Assembly (NCBI RefSeq): GCF_910592395.1
Contig: NC_088318.1
Span: 11,162,349-11,222,348, forward strand
DNA: 60,000 nucleotides
Reading direction: 5' to 3'
Source of the DNA: Lineus longissimus
Lineage: Eukaryota > Nemertea > Pilidiophora > Heteronemertea > Lineidae
This document shows positions 23,061-34,818 of the stretch, in pieces. The notes under the pieces were generated by a model. It did no database searches, was not told the DNA's origin, and saw only the letters and a list, made by a program, of their open reading frames with translations. Position numbers and translations under genes: made by a program. Each line of letters starts with the position of its first letter. Position 1 is the first letter of the stretch.

Positions 23061-26000
23061 CAAAAAAGATGGCCATAGTTTAGGGAATAACAACGCCACA
23101 TAGTAATAATTTCTTGAAACGAATCACCTACTTCTCCCTTAACCATCTGGCATTCTCATTCCAATCAGAATCATGCTTAACGCCAAATGCACCCAAGCGA
23201 TTGATATTATTATCATGATTGTATTGCTTTTCATATGTTAGCCAGTCTCTTGTCATTTCGTTTGACACTAAGTAGCAATATAAAGTAAATCATGGCCGAC
23301 AGATCATTCGTCTTGGTGAATACAGAAATATTTTCGCCTTCAGTGAAGACGTTATGCTGTGTTTTAGTGCCATGGTATGTAGAGCACAGATGTGTCTAAC
23401 CTGCATGGACTCATAGATATTGGAATTTCAAGTTACAAAATAATAATCTGACTAAAGAAGGTATGGATTGACGGCATAAGGAATTAGTGGATATGACTAT
23501 AGGATCGGATACCTTATCCATATTGCTGGACAGAACAGCTTGGTGTCGTTTGGTCAATAGTGATTTTCGCCCAATTGCCTGAACCGCTTTGGCACACGAC
23601 GATAGTGAATACTAATAGTACATGGTTTCTGCATCGAGAACATAATATTCTTCGTTCACCGACGAAGTTCCGATTACAAAAAGACTCTTCATGAAACAGC
23701 CCATATAGGAAAATGTTTTCGTCATGACTGCTTATTTCCATTCAAAAAGGTTATCGGTCTCTTCAATGCGGGGACACCATCAGCAATGTCAGTTCAGCAC
23801 ATCGTCGGATCTTTCTATTAAAACTCATCATTAATAACAACATCTTTTACAGTTCTGTAACATTTCTTCATGCAGCGAACCAATTGAAATTTATCGGTGC
23901 CGCCTTAACCTGCAAGTCCCTAGTGCACGCATTGAATAGCTATATGTGTAGGTTTCGCGTTCTTCTCGAGTTGGCCATTATTATAGATGGGGTTAGCTGA
24001 TGAGCTGGTTATATTCACCCGAACTGCGATTAACATCCGAAGCTTTCTCGCTGCTCACCAGAGCGGGGTAAACGCGGTTTTATCACGGCGACTCCACCAC
24101 CGCTGAGCCGGCGTATTTCCGCTAGGCGGGCATCTCTACCCTGATATAACTTTTTGACATCTCCATCCCGTTTATTCACACAAGACTGCGCAATCTCCCC
24201 TAACGTCCTCATCATCTCAGGCCTAACCAAGACATTAACCTGAAGCAGAATCGCGGAAGACTTGCCAAGTTTTCCCCTTCAGCGGATCGTTTTAATGGAA
24301 GGCGATATTTTAACTCGCCACTGTCTTGATCGTAATTTCAAAATGATGAATTCCATGATATTTATAAAGTCAGTTAATCTTGATGTATCTGTAGCCCAGG
24401 TCGGATTTTGGAGATTAGGGGTCGGGGTAGTTGGCCGGGGTAATCAGGTGTCCTGAAGATATGACGATGGGTTGCGAGCTTTGCGTGTCATCAATTTTCC
24501 GCGCTAAGATATCGCTTATTCTCGCCCGACTGAACTTGCAATTTACAGTCAGATTTCGCCCTGGCGCCAGGCGAGTGAACGATTATGAATTGATATGAAA
24601 GTATTTGTGAAGGACTGGTTAAATATAATGTGTAGTGATGGTACAGTCATGTGTGGCGAGAGATAACGAGTTATGTCTACACGAGACCAACTGTCGAAAT
24701 CTTGCCGCGCAACTGGAGGCTGAGTCCTCAGGTCTGGGGATAATCGTATCAAAGAGCTGTTTATATATTAGACACTTATTTCCTATCTCAGATTACTTCA
24801 GAAGTGAGGAACAACAATCTATAATCTATAATCGGCAGTGGCCCAGCTTTTTTCGAAGTAAATCAAAATAGTCGCTGGCAACAGTTCCTTTCTTTGACGA
24901 TATTTTTCTCTTTTCTCCATAAATGTGATTGTAGTTAGTAATATCTCATTTTATAATGGTAGCACCATTAAAATTTGCTCAACAAAGGCACTGGTGAATA
25001 GATTAAGATATAAATCGGCTTCAATTTCAAATGGTCGTTTAGAACAATATATTTCATGGAATGATGAACCGAGTCGAATCGATCTAATATTATCGTATAA
25101 TGGGTTTGAACCAAACAAAAGCTACCACGCCTATTTTCGAGCGCTCTCAATTCCGTTGACTGCACTTGCTGTTTCTTGCAATCTTGAATTTTCGTCATCA
25201 GCGGGACGCAACTAATATTTATATGACGACAAGAAAACCAATCACTGTTCTATCATTACATGTATAAACTACGAGTTTTCTCCATAAAAATGAAAAGTTT
25301 AGAAAACATCTGTTTTACATAGTGTGACATACATTCGAGTCAGTGTTATTCTTGTATAAGGTCAGTTGATTCCTTTATACGTATGGTACCACTCTTCATT
25401 TAGAAAGACAATTTCTTCTTCTTCTTTCGTTCACCGTTTAGAAAGACAATAATAAGGGAAATATATAAATATATATCTGCAATGATAACCTTACATATAT
25501 GAAAAACGAGTAAGTTAGGTGAAGTGAGTGTGTTTGAGTATGCTGATGGCATCAACTCACACAGCACTGAACGATGATCGGATTCCTGGGAAAACGAACC
25601 TCGAACACTGCTTAACTTCAAATTCAAGATGGCGACCTGTGACCTCCAGAGAGTCGCGGGTGACCCTTCCTCTTGATAGCGAGGCAGCACCCATCAGAAG
25701 TGCTTAGCTCCAATTTGGTAAGATATCACGAAGTTACGTTATCATGGCAAATCTTGGGCCGACCGCCGTACCAATTCTGGTGGTGGATTGACTTCTAAAT
25801 GATTCTAAATCAACTTGGATTACGATGGCGAGTTAGTTCACTCTTATCTTAAGCCATCTTTGGCATGGTGTAAGCGTAGACCTGGCACTTTAATAATTCA
25901 TCCGCCATATCAGTAACCGGGTCGCCATCGTTTAGCGTGGATCGTGACATTTGTGTCATTGTTTAAGGCAAGAAAGAAGAATTAATGAGCCCTAAGATGT

Positions 26001-28149
26001 AGACCGGTGTTTATGTAGAGCGGGGCTAATGTAACTAAGGATATTCACTTTAATAACGTATTTACTACATTGCTTTAGTGAGATTTCATAAGATTTGGCC
26101 GCCATGTTCGCTGCCTTGCAGGTGCACCCTAAAGCCCCAAGTTTATCCGCGCCAAAGATATAGCAGAGATACGACGTAACTGCCAAATTTAAACTGACAT
26201 TTTGTTATTTGGTTCATCTCTGTGGGATCACGGGGCCAAGCCTTTAGTCTGGTGGTGTATGAGGGGCTTAATTGGTGACCGGGAACAAGTGGATGGCCAA
26301 TACGAGGATTACCAACGTTAGGACGAAGTTAAATTTAAAGTCATTATTAACCAGCGCTGGTTGAGACTCCGCCTATTGCGAATAGTTGAATTTGAGGTGG
26401 CAAAATGAGTTCACAAAATGATTTCACAAAGTGACCAGTCTGCGCAATTATCATGGTGATATTCCAAGCCATGTCAATTATATCATAGAATAACTCTTTA
26501 CCCTCTATTCAAGCATTTCGTGCCATGATACTCATTCATATGTAATGCACAGACTCATTAAAACTATTCGGAATCTTTGAGTGGTATTTCTCAAAATGTT
26601 TCCTGGCAATAGTGCTGCCATCTGTTATAACAACGTCGTTTGGTACTCCCCCACTGGTGACTTCATTAAGTAGCTATAGCTATAAGGCAATGACCCCATC
26701 AATATCCCACAACAAGACAATAAGCAAATCTGGCTAATATTATCTCTGGTCAGATTTATCGGATTCTCAAAACTTTCGACAAATTTGCAATTTACGATGC
26801 TAACATCTCACACCACAGCGATAGCATCTCCCAAATATTGCCAGCACCCTAATGGCTAACTCTTCGCTAACTTTTCGTAGCCCAAATTTCCACAAGGGAC
26901 AAATATTATCATTTCGGAGAAACTTTTCGCGGATGTACCGCTGATTTATAGCCACTAGCATCTCATACCGAGATAAGATCGGGCGAATTTTAGCCGGGTT
27001 GGTCCCAGTTGGTTGGACCAGGTCGCGCTGTAGCTTTCAGACCAGTATTAGGTTTAATTCTGGCTCGTTGGTGGAAGGTTAGCATTGTCTGCTTGTATGA
27101 TGGATTAGTCTGCGTCAGTCCCTTGTGTTGATGTGAAATTTCTGCCAACGAAATGGGCAAGATCTGTAGATTGTTATCTAACATCTGAGAGAATTGATTC
27201 GGTTCCATTTGTCTTCTCTAAGAAAGCGGTTGGTGTTCTAATGCATCGTCGACATTGACTTTTTTAGAATGCACAAGTACATGAAATACACATGCCGACA
27301 GTGCGGTTATGCAGTAATCGGGGGTGTATATATGGTTAAAGGATGTGTACATGTATTAAAGAAATATTCCAACCGGGAGTCAGGAGAACGCGCCTCAGGA
27401 TCCGGACATGCCGGAGGCTGGTCTACAGTTGATCATTTCTGATTGAAGAAGAAGATTTCGCAACTTACACTTCTACTTAAAATCACACTAAATCAAGTTT
27501 ACATCTCATTTTCCAATGTTTAAGCATGCAGTTGTTCCTCATTTCATAACATCACATCGTCGGCGGACGGCGGGCAGACAAAGCTAATTGCACTAACGAG
27601 CGCAACGAATTATGATCGGGTCTTCCAATGACCCTCTCCCCGATTGAGGTACCAAATTTCGATCGACAATGTGAGGCTGTTATTAATGAAACCACGCTTT
27701 AAATAATCAAGTTACCAATATATATTTAATTTTTTAATGAAGATATGCATGCTGTTTAGAGTTGAGTTAATGTGAAGTCGTACCGGGGAAAACCATATTC
27801 ACGAATGGTACAAAATCTAAAATCTAGCAGGTTGTATATGCATCGTCATGAAAGGCAGATGCATTCAAGCTTCGAAATTTCTCAGATTGCTCTCAGATTT
27901 TACAAATTCAACCAAGATTTCTAACTATCAATTCATTTTACAATTTCAATACGACAAAGGCGTTAATCCGCATCTTCAAAAAGAGATGACTTTATGTCCG
28001 ACAAAACATGAACCTAGGCTTGGCCGTATCTTTGAAAAGATCACAAGAGAGAGTCGGCGATTGTTCAAGAGATTATAAACCTCTTTAAGTTGAGATTTCT
28101 CTCCATAAACAATGACAAGATACTCTCAAGAGAGCATTGTGTTTCTGAT
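23061..28149. other. Gene-poor region
   Basis: No supported gene, RNA gene or repeat array. One minus-strand open frame, 24030-24230, has a protein-like, charged composition (RPEMMRTLGEIAQS and later DVKKLYQGRDARLAEIRRL) in a locally GC-richer patch, but I do not recognise it and see no clear splice partners. Confidence 0.45.
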
Positions 28150-28340
28150 TGGCGAGTGTCTTCCCGCGAGACCAATGCGTGCGCGAGAACAATGGCGGCT
28201 AGCACAAGCCGATCTCCTGCGCGCGCGTGTCAATCGGTTTAGTCACGCTGCAGTACCTCTGACAATTTCCTGCGCGCTTCAGTACACGTGGAGTCTCAAG
28301 GCGACGACTCGGACCAGCAAGGCGATAAATCAGCGCGAAA
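28150..28340. promoter_or_regulatory. CpG-rich patch, possible promoter
   Basis: A 190-bp block with well over a dozen CpGs, including GCGTGCGCGAG and CTGCGCGCGCGTG, stands out from the CpG-poor surroundings. It contains an ACAATGGCGGC motif at 28189, similar to a YY1 site or a start codon context. The plus frame from that ATG stops after about 16 codons; the minus strand is open from 28639 to 28199 (about 146 codons) without a recognised domain. It could be a promoter for an unseen gene or an isolated CpG island. Confidence 0.3.
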
Positions 28341-30788
28341 GTTTTTAATAAATGTGAATCGGATCGTTGTAGGAATGTCAACTTCGTCACAATCAACACA
28401 CTTGTAATTAGTTCATAATAGACGTGTATAGCTATATTTGCCGCCTGGGTGCGTGCATTGTCATTGCCGGGCTGCTGATGGCCATCACGCATCTGGATGT
28501 TCTTTCCGGAGTCTGACTCGACGCTTTTAGTGCTGTAGTTGCGGCCATAGAGCAATTGCTCTAAGTTGCGGCTAATTTGAAGTTTTCTTTGGTGCGTTAA
28601 CTGTTGTCTGGTCCATATTGCGATTCGATTGACGTCCAAAACCTGGTTAGATTTTTTTGTGTCAATTTTAGTTCGTATGACTAGCTAAGGAGCAGTGCTA
28701 TCATTATAGTTTCATACCTTGAGGGAGCTGAAAAACATTTATCATTCTAGCCATACTATAATTGGCAGAGATTGAATCAGAGCATCGGCCAAATTGCCCA
28801 ACAGCGGACTCAGCTCTGCAGGAGGCATAGCCTTGGCGATGCGGTACGTGGTACTCAGTCACGTCATTGGTCCCTCACGGCGCTATTGTCCCACTGCGGC
28901 TGTAAACAAACATAGCCCCCGGAAAGGTGCGGGTTACCGGCCTCCAGCCCTCACATCGTTCGAAATATGTCGTGTCAGAGGGTGGCTAATAGCTCTAGGA
29001 TGAGGAATGTTCGCGCTAAGTTGTGTAACCTGTCAGTGACGGTTTGGATGTGATTCGTTGACGATGAGACGGGCCTGTTGGAGGAACTCGCACAGGCCTA
29101 TTTCGTTCGCGAGGTGACAACACGAGCGGTACTTCTTTTCTTAGTTCTGGGCTGTTTTTTGTTGTTAATGTCTTTCTCTCACAATGTTTTTAATAGACAC
29201 ACGCAGTTTTTCAATACCTCTTACTTGTACTATTCAGCCTAATAATTACCTCACTTACTAATGCTAATTAATGATACCAAAGTTGGTTTATCTCCTCCTT
29301 TCATCTGAAGTAATCAATGTACCACTTAGAGTAAGACTTTCATACACACACACATCTTAAATCAGAATTTATGATGTTTATGATCAGTTTTGATACCTAA
29401 ACAGTGAATCTCTCCGATGATTTGAGTGTAAACAAGAAATGGGCTAGTTAAGGTAGTATCTTGTGTAAACTACAGAGTGGTGAATGTTTATTATAGTCTA
29501 AATACGAAGTGATATTTAAACTAACAAGATGAGATCTCAGGTGCTATGAGCTAGCTGATAAAGTGCCCGTTTACAGTTATATTGGAAATGTAAGATATCG
29601 ATGAAGACAATTATTGCAGTCAGTTATAGCGCCTTTTTACAATACATTGCTCAAGTACAGTCATGTACTATCACAAATAGTAGTAGACGTATCTTCAGTA
29701 GACGTATTTCTTCAAACAAAATTTGTTACAAATTACTGATTCAAGAGGTTGACATTTTTTCTATCATTTCGGCGAGATATTGTCCATATATTGGTGTACG
29801 CATGGCATCGTTGTCGAGCACCGAATCTGTATGTATACAGGTATAATATTCTTTAAAGTTCAAGAAGTTTTTGTGAATGATCCTAAAATGTACAATGATG
29901 TTAATACGACCACACACCAAACTGTACTGTGATCCCGTTAATTCATTTGAGAAAGTCGCATCAGTATGAGGTATCGCAGTATGATGCCTGCTCTTGCAAA
30001 CGTACACCTACAAGTCTCCCAGATTTTCTCGGATCAGTCTTACATCATCTTCCTCGTTTCACTTCATAATCAAGAGTAAGAAAGTAAAAACTATAATTCT
30101 GTCAGAGTTTTAGGATTTCCGACCACACGCCAGAACGCTCCAGCCCAACAGATGCAACGCACAGTTGATTATTATACATACAAATACATTGTGTACTGTA
30201 TAACAATCTTGATATTTTTACTGAAATTAACGATAGAATAATATTATGATAGTACATGTACCATCATGAAAAATAACAAAACGTTGCTTTACAACACAAG
30301 CGCAGCAAAGAACACTGCTACCAAAATTACCAACACGGCAACCACCCAAAACAACATCACACCAAACAACACACCATGCACGTTATAGGATTATAGAAAG
30401 GCAAAACGCTTAAAACTTTATCAAAATTTAGTTCCAACCCCCCAACCCCTCCCCTCCCCGTCTCCCCCTCCCCCCCCCCCCCCCCCTCCCCAACACCACA
30501 CCGTCACCTTTTTCTTAAGCAGATATGGACAGGGGAGTCACTGGTTTAAGCCCCCAGGCTCTGCACGACCTCTATCATATAGGGTCCGGATTGGCGATGG
30601 TCCAGCCTCTCTGTTTATGTTACTTAGCTCGTTAAGTCGCCACGCGGTTAGGGTTAGATTCGAAATGACGGTAAAGCTGATAGATTAATGGGGGTAATCT
30701 GGGGCCTGGTTTCTCCTCTGCGGAGAGTCAGCCTGAGCCAGACCTTCTGGCCACTGGAAGGGTGGTTTAGTGCAAGAAAAGAAAAGTC
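28341..30788. other. Gene-poor region with a C-run
   Basis: Nothing coding that I can support. A pyrimidine-rich tract at about 30432-30495 contains a 17-C run (30470-30486) preceded by CCCCT repeats. The rest is AT-rich and unstructured. Confidence 0.5.
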
Positions 30789-31427
30789 ATGTGTGTTTGT
30801 ATGTGTGCTGGTAGTGTGTCTGGTAAAAGGTTCTTAAAACGTAACATGCACAGCCCTATTAGTGATAACGCCCCATCCCAGTTGCCCGACGGGCCCCATT
30901 CAGCACAAAATATAAACGGAGTCCTTAAACGCATTCTCACCCTTTTTTGCAACCATCGTCAAAAATCCTATCATTGGTGTCAACAGATTATGCTGTACTT
31001 ATCTAATAAAGCAGCCCCTAATAAATCTACTGGTTTGCTCATCGTACCCAAAGGACGTCTTATTGCGAGAAAATTTGATAAGTCTGTTCCGCTCCGAGAC
31101 GAACCGAATCCCAATGCGCAAATATCCTCCAATTTTGCCAAGCTCTTTCGAGACCTGCCAAGTCAAATTTTGGCGCTCCTTCGTTTCACTGGAATAACAA
31201 TGCTCTGCAATTTCGCATTAACCATTATCATTTGTCAGCAGGCATCAGCACCGGGGTCTGCGAATCAAATTTCAATTTGTACTTTCTTTATTGAGTCATC
31301 TCATGGCGCGATTTATGCCCGCCACATCCTATTGGATCAAGTTTATTTCCTAGCCCATTCCGGCCAGCGCTCGCATCTTCGAAACGCGCCAACTCAATTT
31401 AAGACAAAAACACCACAGGACGGTTGA
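30789..31427 (+). CDS. Unidentified open reading frame, 212 codons
   Basis: The longest uninterrupted frame in the window, ATG 30789 to TGA 31427. I recognise no domain. It has a Cys-rich start, a hydrophobic segment around residues 123-147 (ILALLRFTGITMLCNF followed by ALTIIICQQ) that could span a membrane, and basic stretches on both sides. In AT-rich non-coding DNA of this size one frame of this length can occur by chance, and there is no intron or homology support. It could also be a single-exon lineage-specific gene or a decayed element. Confidence 0.2.
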   Translation: MCVCMCAGSVSGKRFLKRNMHSPISDNAPSQLPDGPHSAQNINGVLKRILTLFCNHRQKSYHWCQQIMLYLSNKAAPNKSTGLLIVPKGRLIARKFDKSVPLRDEPNPNAQISSNFAKLFRDLPSQILALLRFTGITMLCNFALTIIICQQASAPGSANQISICTFFIESSHGAIYARHILLDQVYFLAHSGQRSHLRNAPTQFKTKTPQDG

Positions 31428-31830
31428 TTACTCTGTCTATATTCATATCCTTCCACGCGTTGATAATTACACTTTATGATGTATTAATGCGCCGAGGCGA
31501 TCTGACGGCGCATCGTCGGAGAACGTTGATAATATATACAACCAGTTCCCGACTAGAAAGCAATTCCATCTTAACAGATTTAAGTCACTTCTAATAAAAT
31601 GGGTGAGATATCTGTTTCAAAATCAAATAACAAGAATGTGATTTGATGCGTTTATGGCTAACAAAAGCAATGAAATTCTTAATGTTGTTTTTGGTCTGAG
31701 ACGGAGGGTATGAAATCTATCTGAAAGATGCATGAAAGCGATGGTCATCCCAAAGATAGCTGCCCCAATGTCTTGTACCGACAAATCAGCAGTTACATGT
31801 ACATGTACATGAACAATGAAATGATACTTC

Positions 31831-31916
31831 GCCGGACCGGAATAGCAACTTAGAACAAGAGATGCGAACTCACAACCTCTTCGCTACGACACCGGCCCAC
31901 TACACCACCATCTCTC
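31831..31916 (-). repeat. tRNA-derived SINE-like head
   Basis: On the minus strand an A-box, TGGTGTAGTGG (31907-31897), matches TRGYNNARNNG exactly. It is followed 27 bases later by a B-box-like GTTCGCATC (31869-31861, one mismatch to GWTCRANNC). The spacing fits an internal RNA polymerase III promoter. The stems of a functional tRNA do not pair well, so it is more likely a SINE head than a tRNA gene. A TACATG simple repeat follows at 31796-31812 and could mark the body or end. Confidence 0.5.
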
Positions 31917-33814
31917 TTTTGGGAAAGACCATCCATTGATCTGGAGCTCTCCAAGTGAGACGCCACCCGCATCGCATGATTGAGTGTAACGGCGTTTAAT
32001 TTTTCAAATTACCACCAATCGCCAGTTTTAATGAGATGGTAATCAGGCGATCTGGGAGTAATTCGCGAATTGCTCTTCGGCCGCGGCAATAAATTGATTC
32101 GGGTAAAAATATCTCGGCGAAATGAGACAGTATTCGGTCCATTCGCGCAGGAGATGCTGGGACAAGATAAGGAGGATGAGCAACTGCTGAGAGGAGAAGG
32201 AGAAGCGTTCATTATCTGTTCTCAAATAATTTTTTTTTCTGGGTAGGGGAACTTCAATTTACAATATCTCTCGTCTTATTGTCGAATCAAAAGTGTGAAA
32301 TTCGATTATGAGTGTCGACTCTTTCATATCTTTGAGGACTTATTCAGAGATTACTATGCTCAAAGTAGTCTCACTTCCCCACCCAAATCCAAACATGCAT
32401 CATTTTGTTTGATTGGTGATGTTCACAGAAATATTCTCGATATCATGAAAGTCAATCATCTGATGTAGGCCTACATTTATCAGTAGAAACTACAATGAGG
32501 CTTTGTCCCGTCACTGGTAGTAACAGCGCTAGTCCATCCCATGGAATGTCCCTGACAAGTCTGATGATTTGAAAACGCAGTAATATTGCAGTAGAGTGTA
32601 ATCTTACCAACATCATTACGTTTATTTTGTCTTTGCCGATTTAGGGTTATTGACCCCCATGAAAAACTGATTGGCGGGGGTCGATGTTATGAAGATTTGA
32701 CATGAAAACCCTTTAATTAGACAGTAGGATAATAGGAATTTGGGCCTAGGTGCGAGGGGGCTTTGTTCAAATACAATAGACAATGTACATAAATTGGGCT
32801 AGTAATGAAATCTTTGAATGCGAGGTAAAGGGCAAAATAACGTAATGATCACTTGAAGAGATATGTCCTCTTGCCAGAGGTGACCACCGAGAGAGGCGTC
32901 AATGTATGAGTATGATACAGAAGTCAGGGCGAACTTGGAGAAAACCATTTCATACGTTAAATATTTGCAAGATGATTTAGGAACACGTAGTGATGCCGCA
33001 GTGATTGGGTGACAAGAGCGATAGATGAGCCAACATCCATTGATGACAGTGCCGGGCCAACATCATCACAAGCCGGAGATGTAACAGTAGATACGAGGAT
33101 GAACACTGGGTGAGGATATTGGCTGTGTTGACATGGATGACAACTAGGATTATGAAATATGATCATCGGTGACCCCTACTTGTACACTGCTTTAACCCTA
33201 TAGGAAAACGGAGAGATTTTGATATCAACCAAGCCAATTATGGCGAAATGGTACCTTCACCGTCAACTGAGACCTTTCCAACAAACGAATGGCCATGCCA
33301 ACAGAGCCTTTCCCGCAATGATTTGATTTTGATGATATCTTGGTACATGTATTTTGAGTAGATTAAGAGCTCTCCAAAGAAGGTCAACTGCATTGCAGTT
33401 TTCCTTTCTCATAACTGGTTCACGTAAAGTAACAACTATATGGTATATAGAGGAAGGTAAATATTATCTTTTCTATTTCAATCAAAGTTTATGCTATTTA
33501 ATTCAACACACTCACTCGACGGAGTAGCATAAAAAGCGTTGTATTTTCAATGATTGCACACTTGAAAAATCAGAACACTTAAAAATTAAATCATCAACAT
33601 TAGCTTGATCTAAGTCGGGACGCAATATCTTGTGGGGAAAAAATCAAAATGCATTCATATCCATCTCAGAACCTCATTATACGGCCAAGTTACATCTCTT
33701 CTATGATAATCCATAGCGCCGCTCAGCCTCTCGTCTCCAAAAGTAGATTAAGCTAACTGATCTCCGATACTACCAATTATGATCACTCAAGTGTTAAGTG
33801 CACACAATCGCCAC
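31917..33814. other. Intergenic, nothing supported
   Basis: AT-rich sequence upstream of the T-box gene. I see no coding motif, RNA gene or array. Confidence 0.5.
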
Positions 33815-33900
33815 AGCGCGCCAAACCACGCCCACTCTTCCCGCCAATGACGTTGATAAATTAACACGCGCAGGAAACCAGCCAATCAAAGCGCGAATAA
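33815..33900 (+). promoter_or_regulatory. Promoter-like cluster upstream of Tbx20
   Basis: About 0.7-0.8 kb before the Tbx20 start codon, 85 bp hold CCACGCCCACTC (KLF/Sp-like), TTCCCGCC (E2F-like), GCCAATGACGTT (CCAAT plus half CRE) and a second AGCCAATCA, in a CpG-richer setting. Clustered CCAAT, GC and CRE motifs are typical of proximal promoters. No transcription start evidence is available, so the link to Tbx20 is by distance and orientation only. Confidence 0.3.
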
Positions 33901-34616
33901 CTGATACCCTTGGATACTTTGATACAAAATCTGTAGGACCTGCTCAAATCTCATTCTTTCCTTGGCAGGTCTGTGTCAAGTGTTTAATTTGCAATCCGCA
34001 GTACGGGTAGTTAATCACTAGACTCTAATGAGATGAGCAGCACAATATTTCAACGGCAGCATTTCATTATTTCCTGATACGGAACGGACTGTTGGCAGTA
34101 ATTCGCTCAGGATAATTAGGGAGAACTTGAATTTCTATATCATCACAACTTTCCAGTGGAACCCATTGAAATTGTTACATGTATGTTTTGTTGGATATTA
34201 GGTTGTGAAATTTGATAAACATTGTATAAAATTTATCATTGACTGAGTTAACCATATCAAATATTCGCCTGATAAAATCGTTTACCACGCCGCAACTTGA
34301 TGACAACTTGAAAACAAATTGATCATAAAACAGACGGGCTTTATAGAAGTTACACCGAAACAGTTTATATTCAGAGATTGCTGAGAAATCTGACCCATAA
34401 TTAACATTTTTCAAGATATATAGCAAATGGGCCGTACTTTGATAATCAGTTTGTAACAATGTCTCGATCTCAGTGAGTTGAAGGAGTGCGGGCTAGACGT
34501 GTCAACTTTCACGGATATTTCAAGAGCGGAGGCGACTTGAGAAAGACAATTCGACCCCAGGAAGGACTCTGTGATTAGGACTTTCTTCGTTCCAAAGGAT
34601 ACCCAAGCCTGACATA

Positions 34617-34818
34617 ATGACAACTTTGCCTGCTTCAACAACTTCGTCAACTTCTTCCCCGCCGCCAAATAAGCTCAATAAGCCCCTGCTGTCCTCCAAG
34701 GCGTCTGCCTTTTCGATTGACGCGCTTATGGCCAGTTCGGATGGGACAGGACACAGGGCCACTACGCCGGAGAACAGCGAACAACCGCTACCACCAACGA
34801 TTTCTCAGTCTCCATTAG
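34617..34818 (+). CDS. Tbx20: Tbx20 exon 1 (N-terminus, start codon)
   Basis: ATG at 34617 with an in-frame stop 42 bases upstream; donor GTAAGT at 34819. It encodes 67 residues plus one base. It is Ser/Thr/Pro-rich and contains [15 protein letters not shown] (residues 28-42). The FSIxxLM core is an eh1-like motif, expected to contact Groucho/TLE co-repressors and also present near the N-terminus of vertebrate Tbx20 (FSIAALM). The antisense frames 34411-34762 are shadows. Confidence 0.9.

Noticed and set aside
28199-28639. 146-codon minus-strand frame
   Set aside because: No recognised domain. Low stop density follows from the CpG-rich patch. Not called as a gene.
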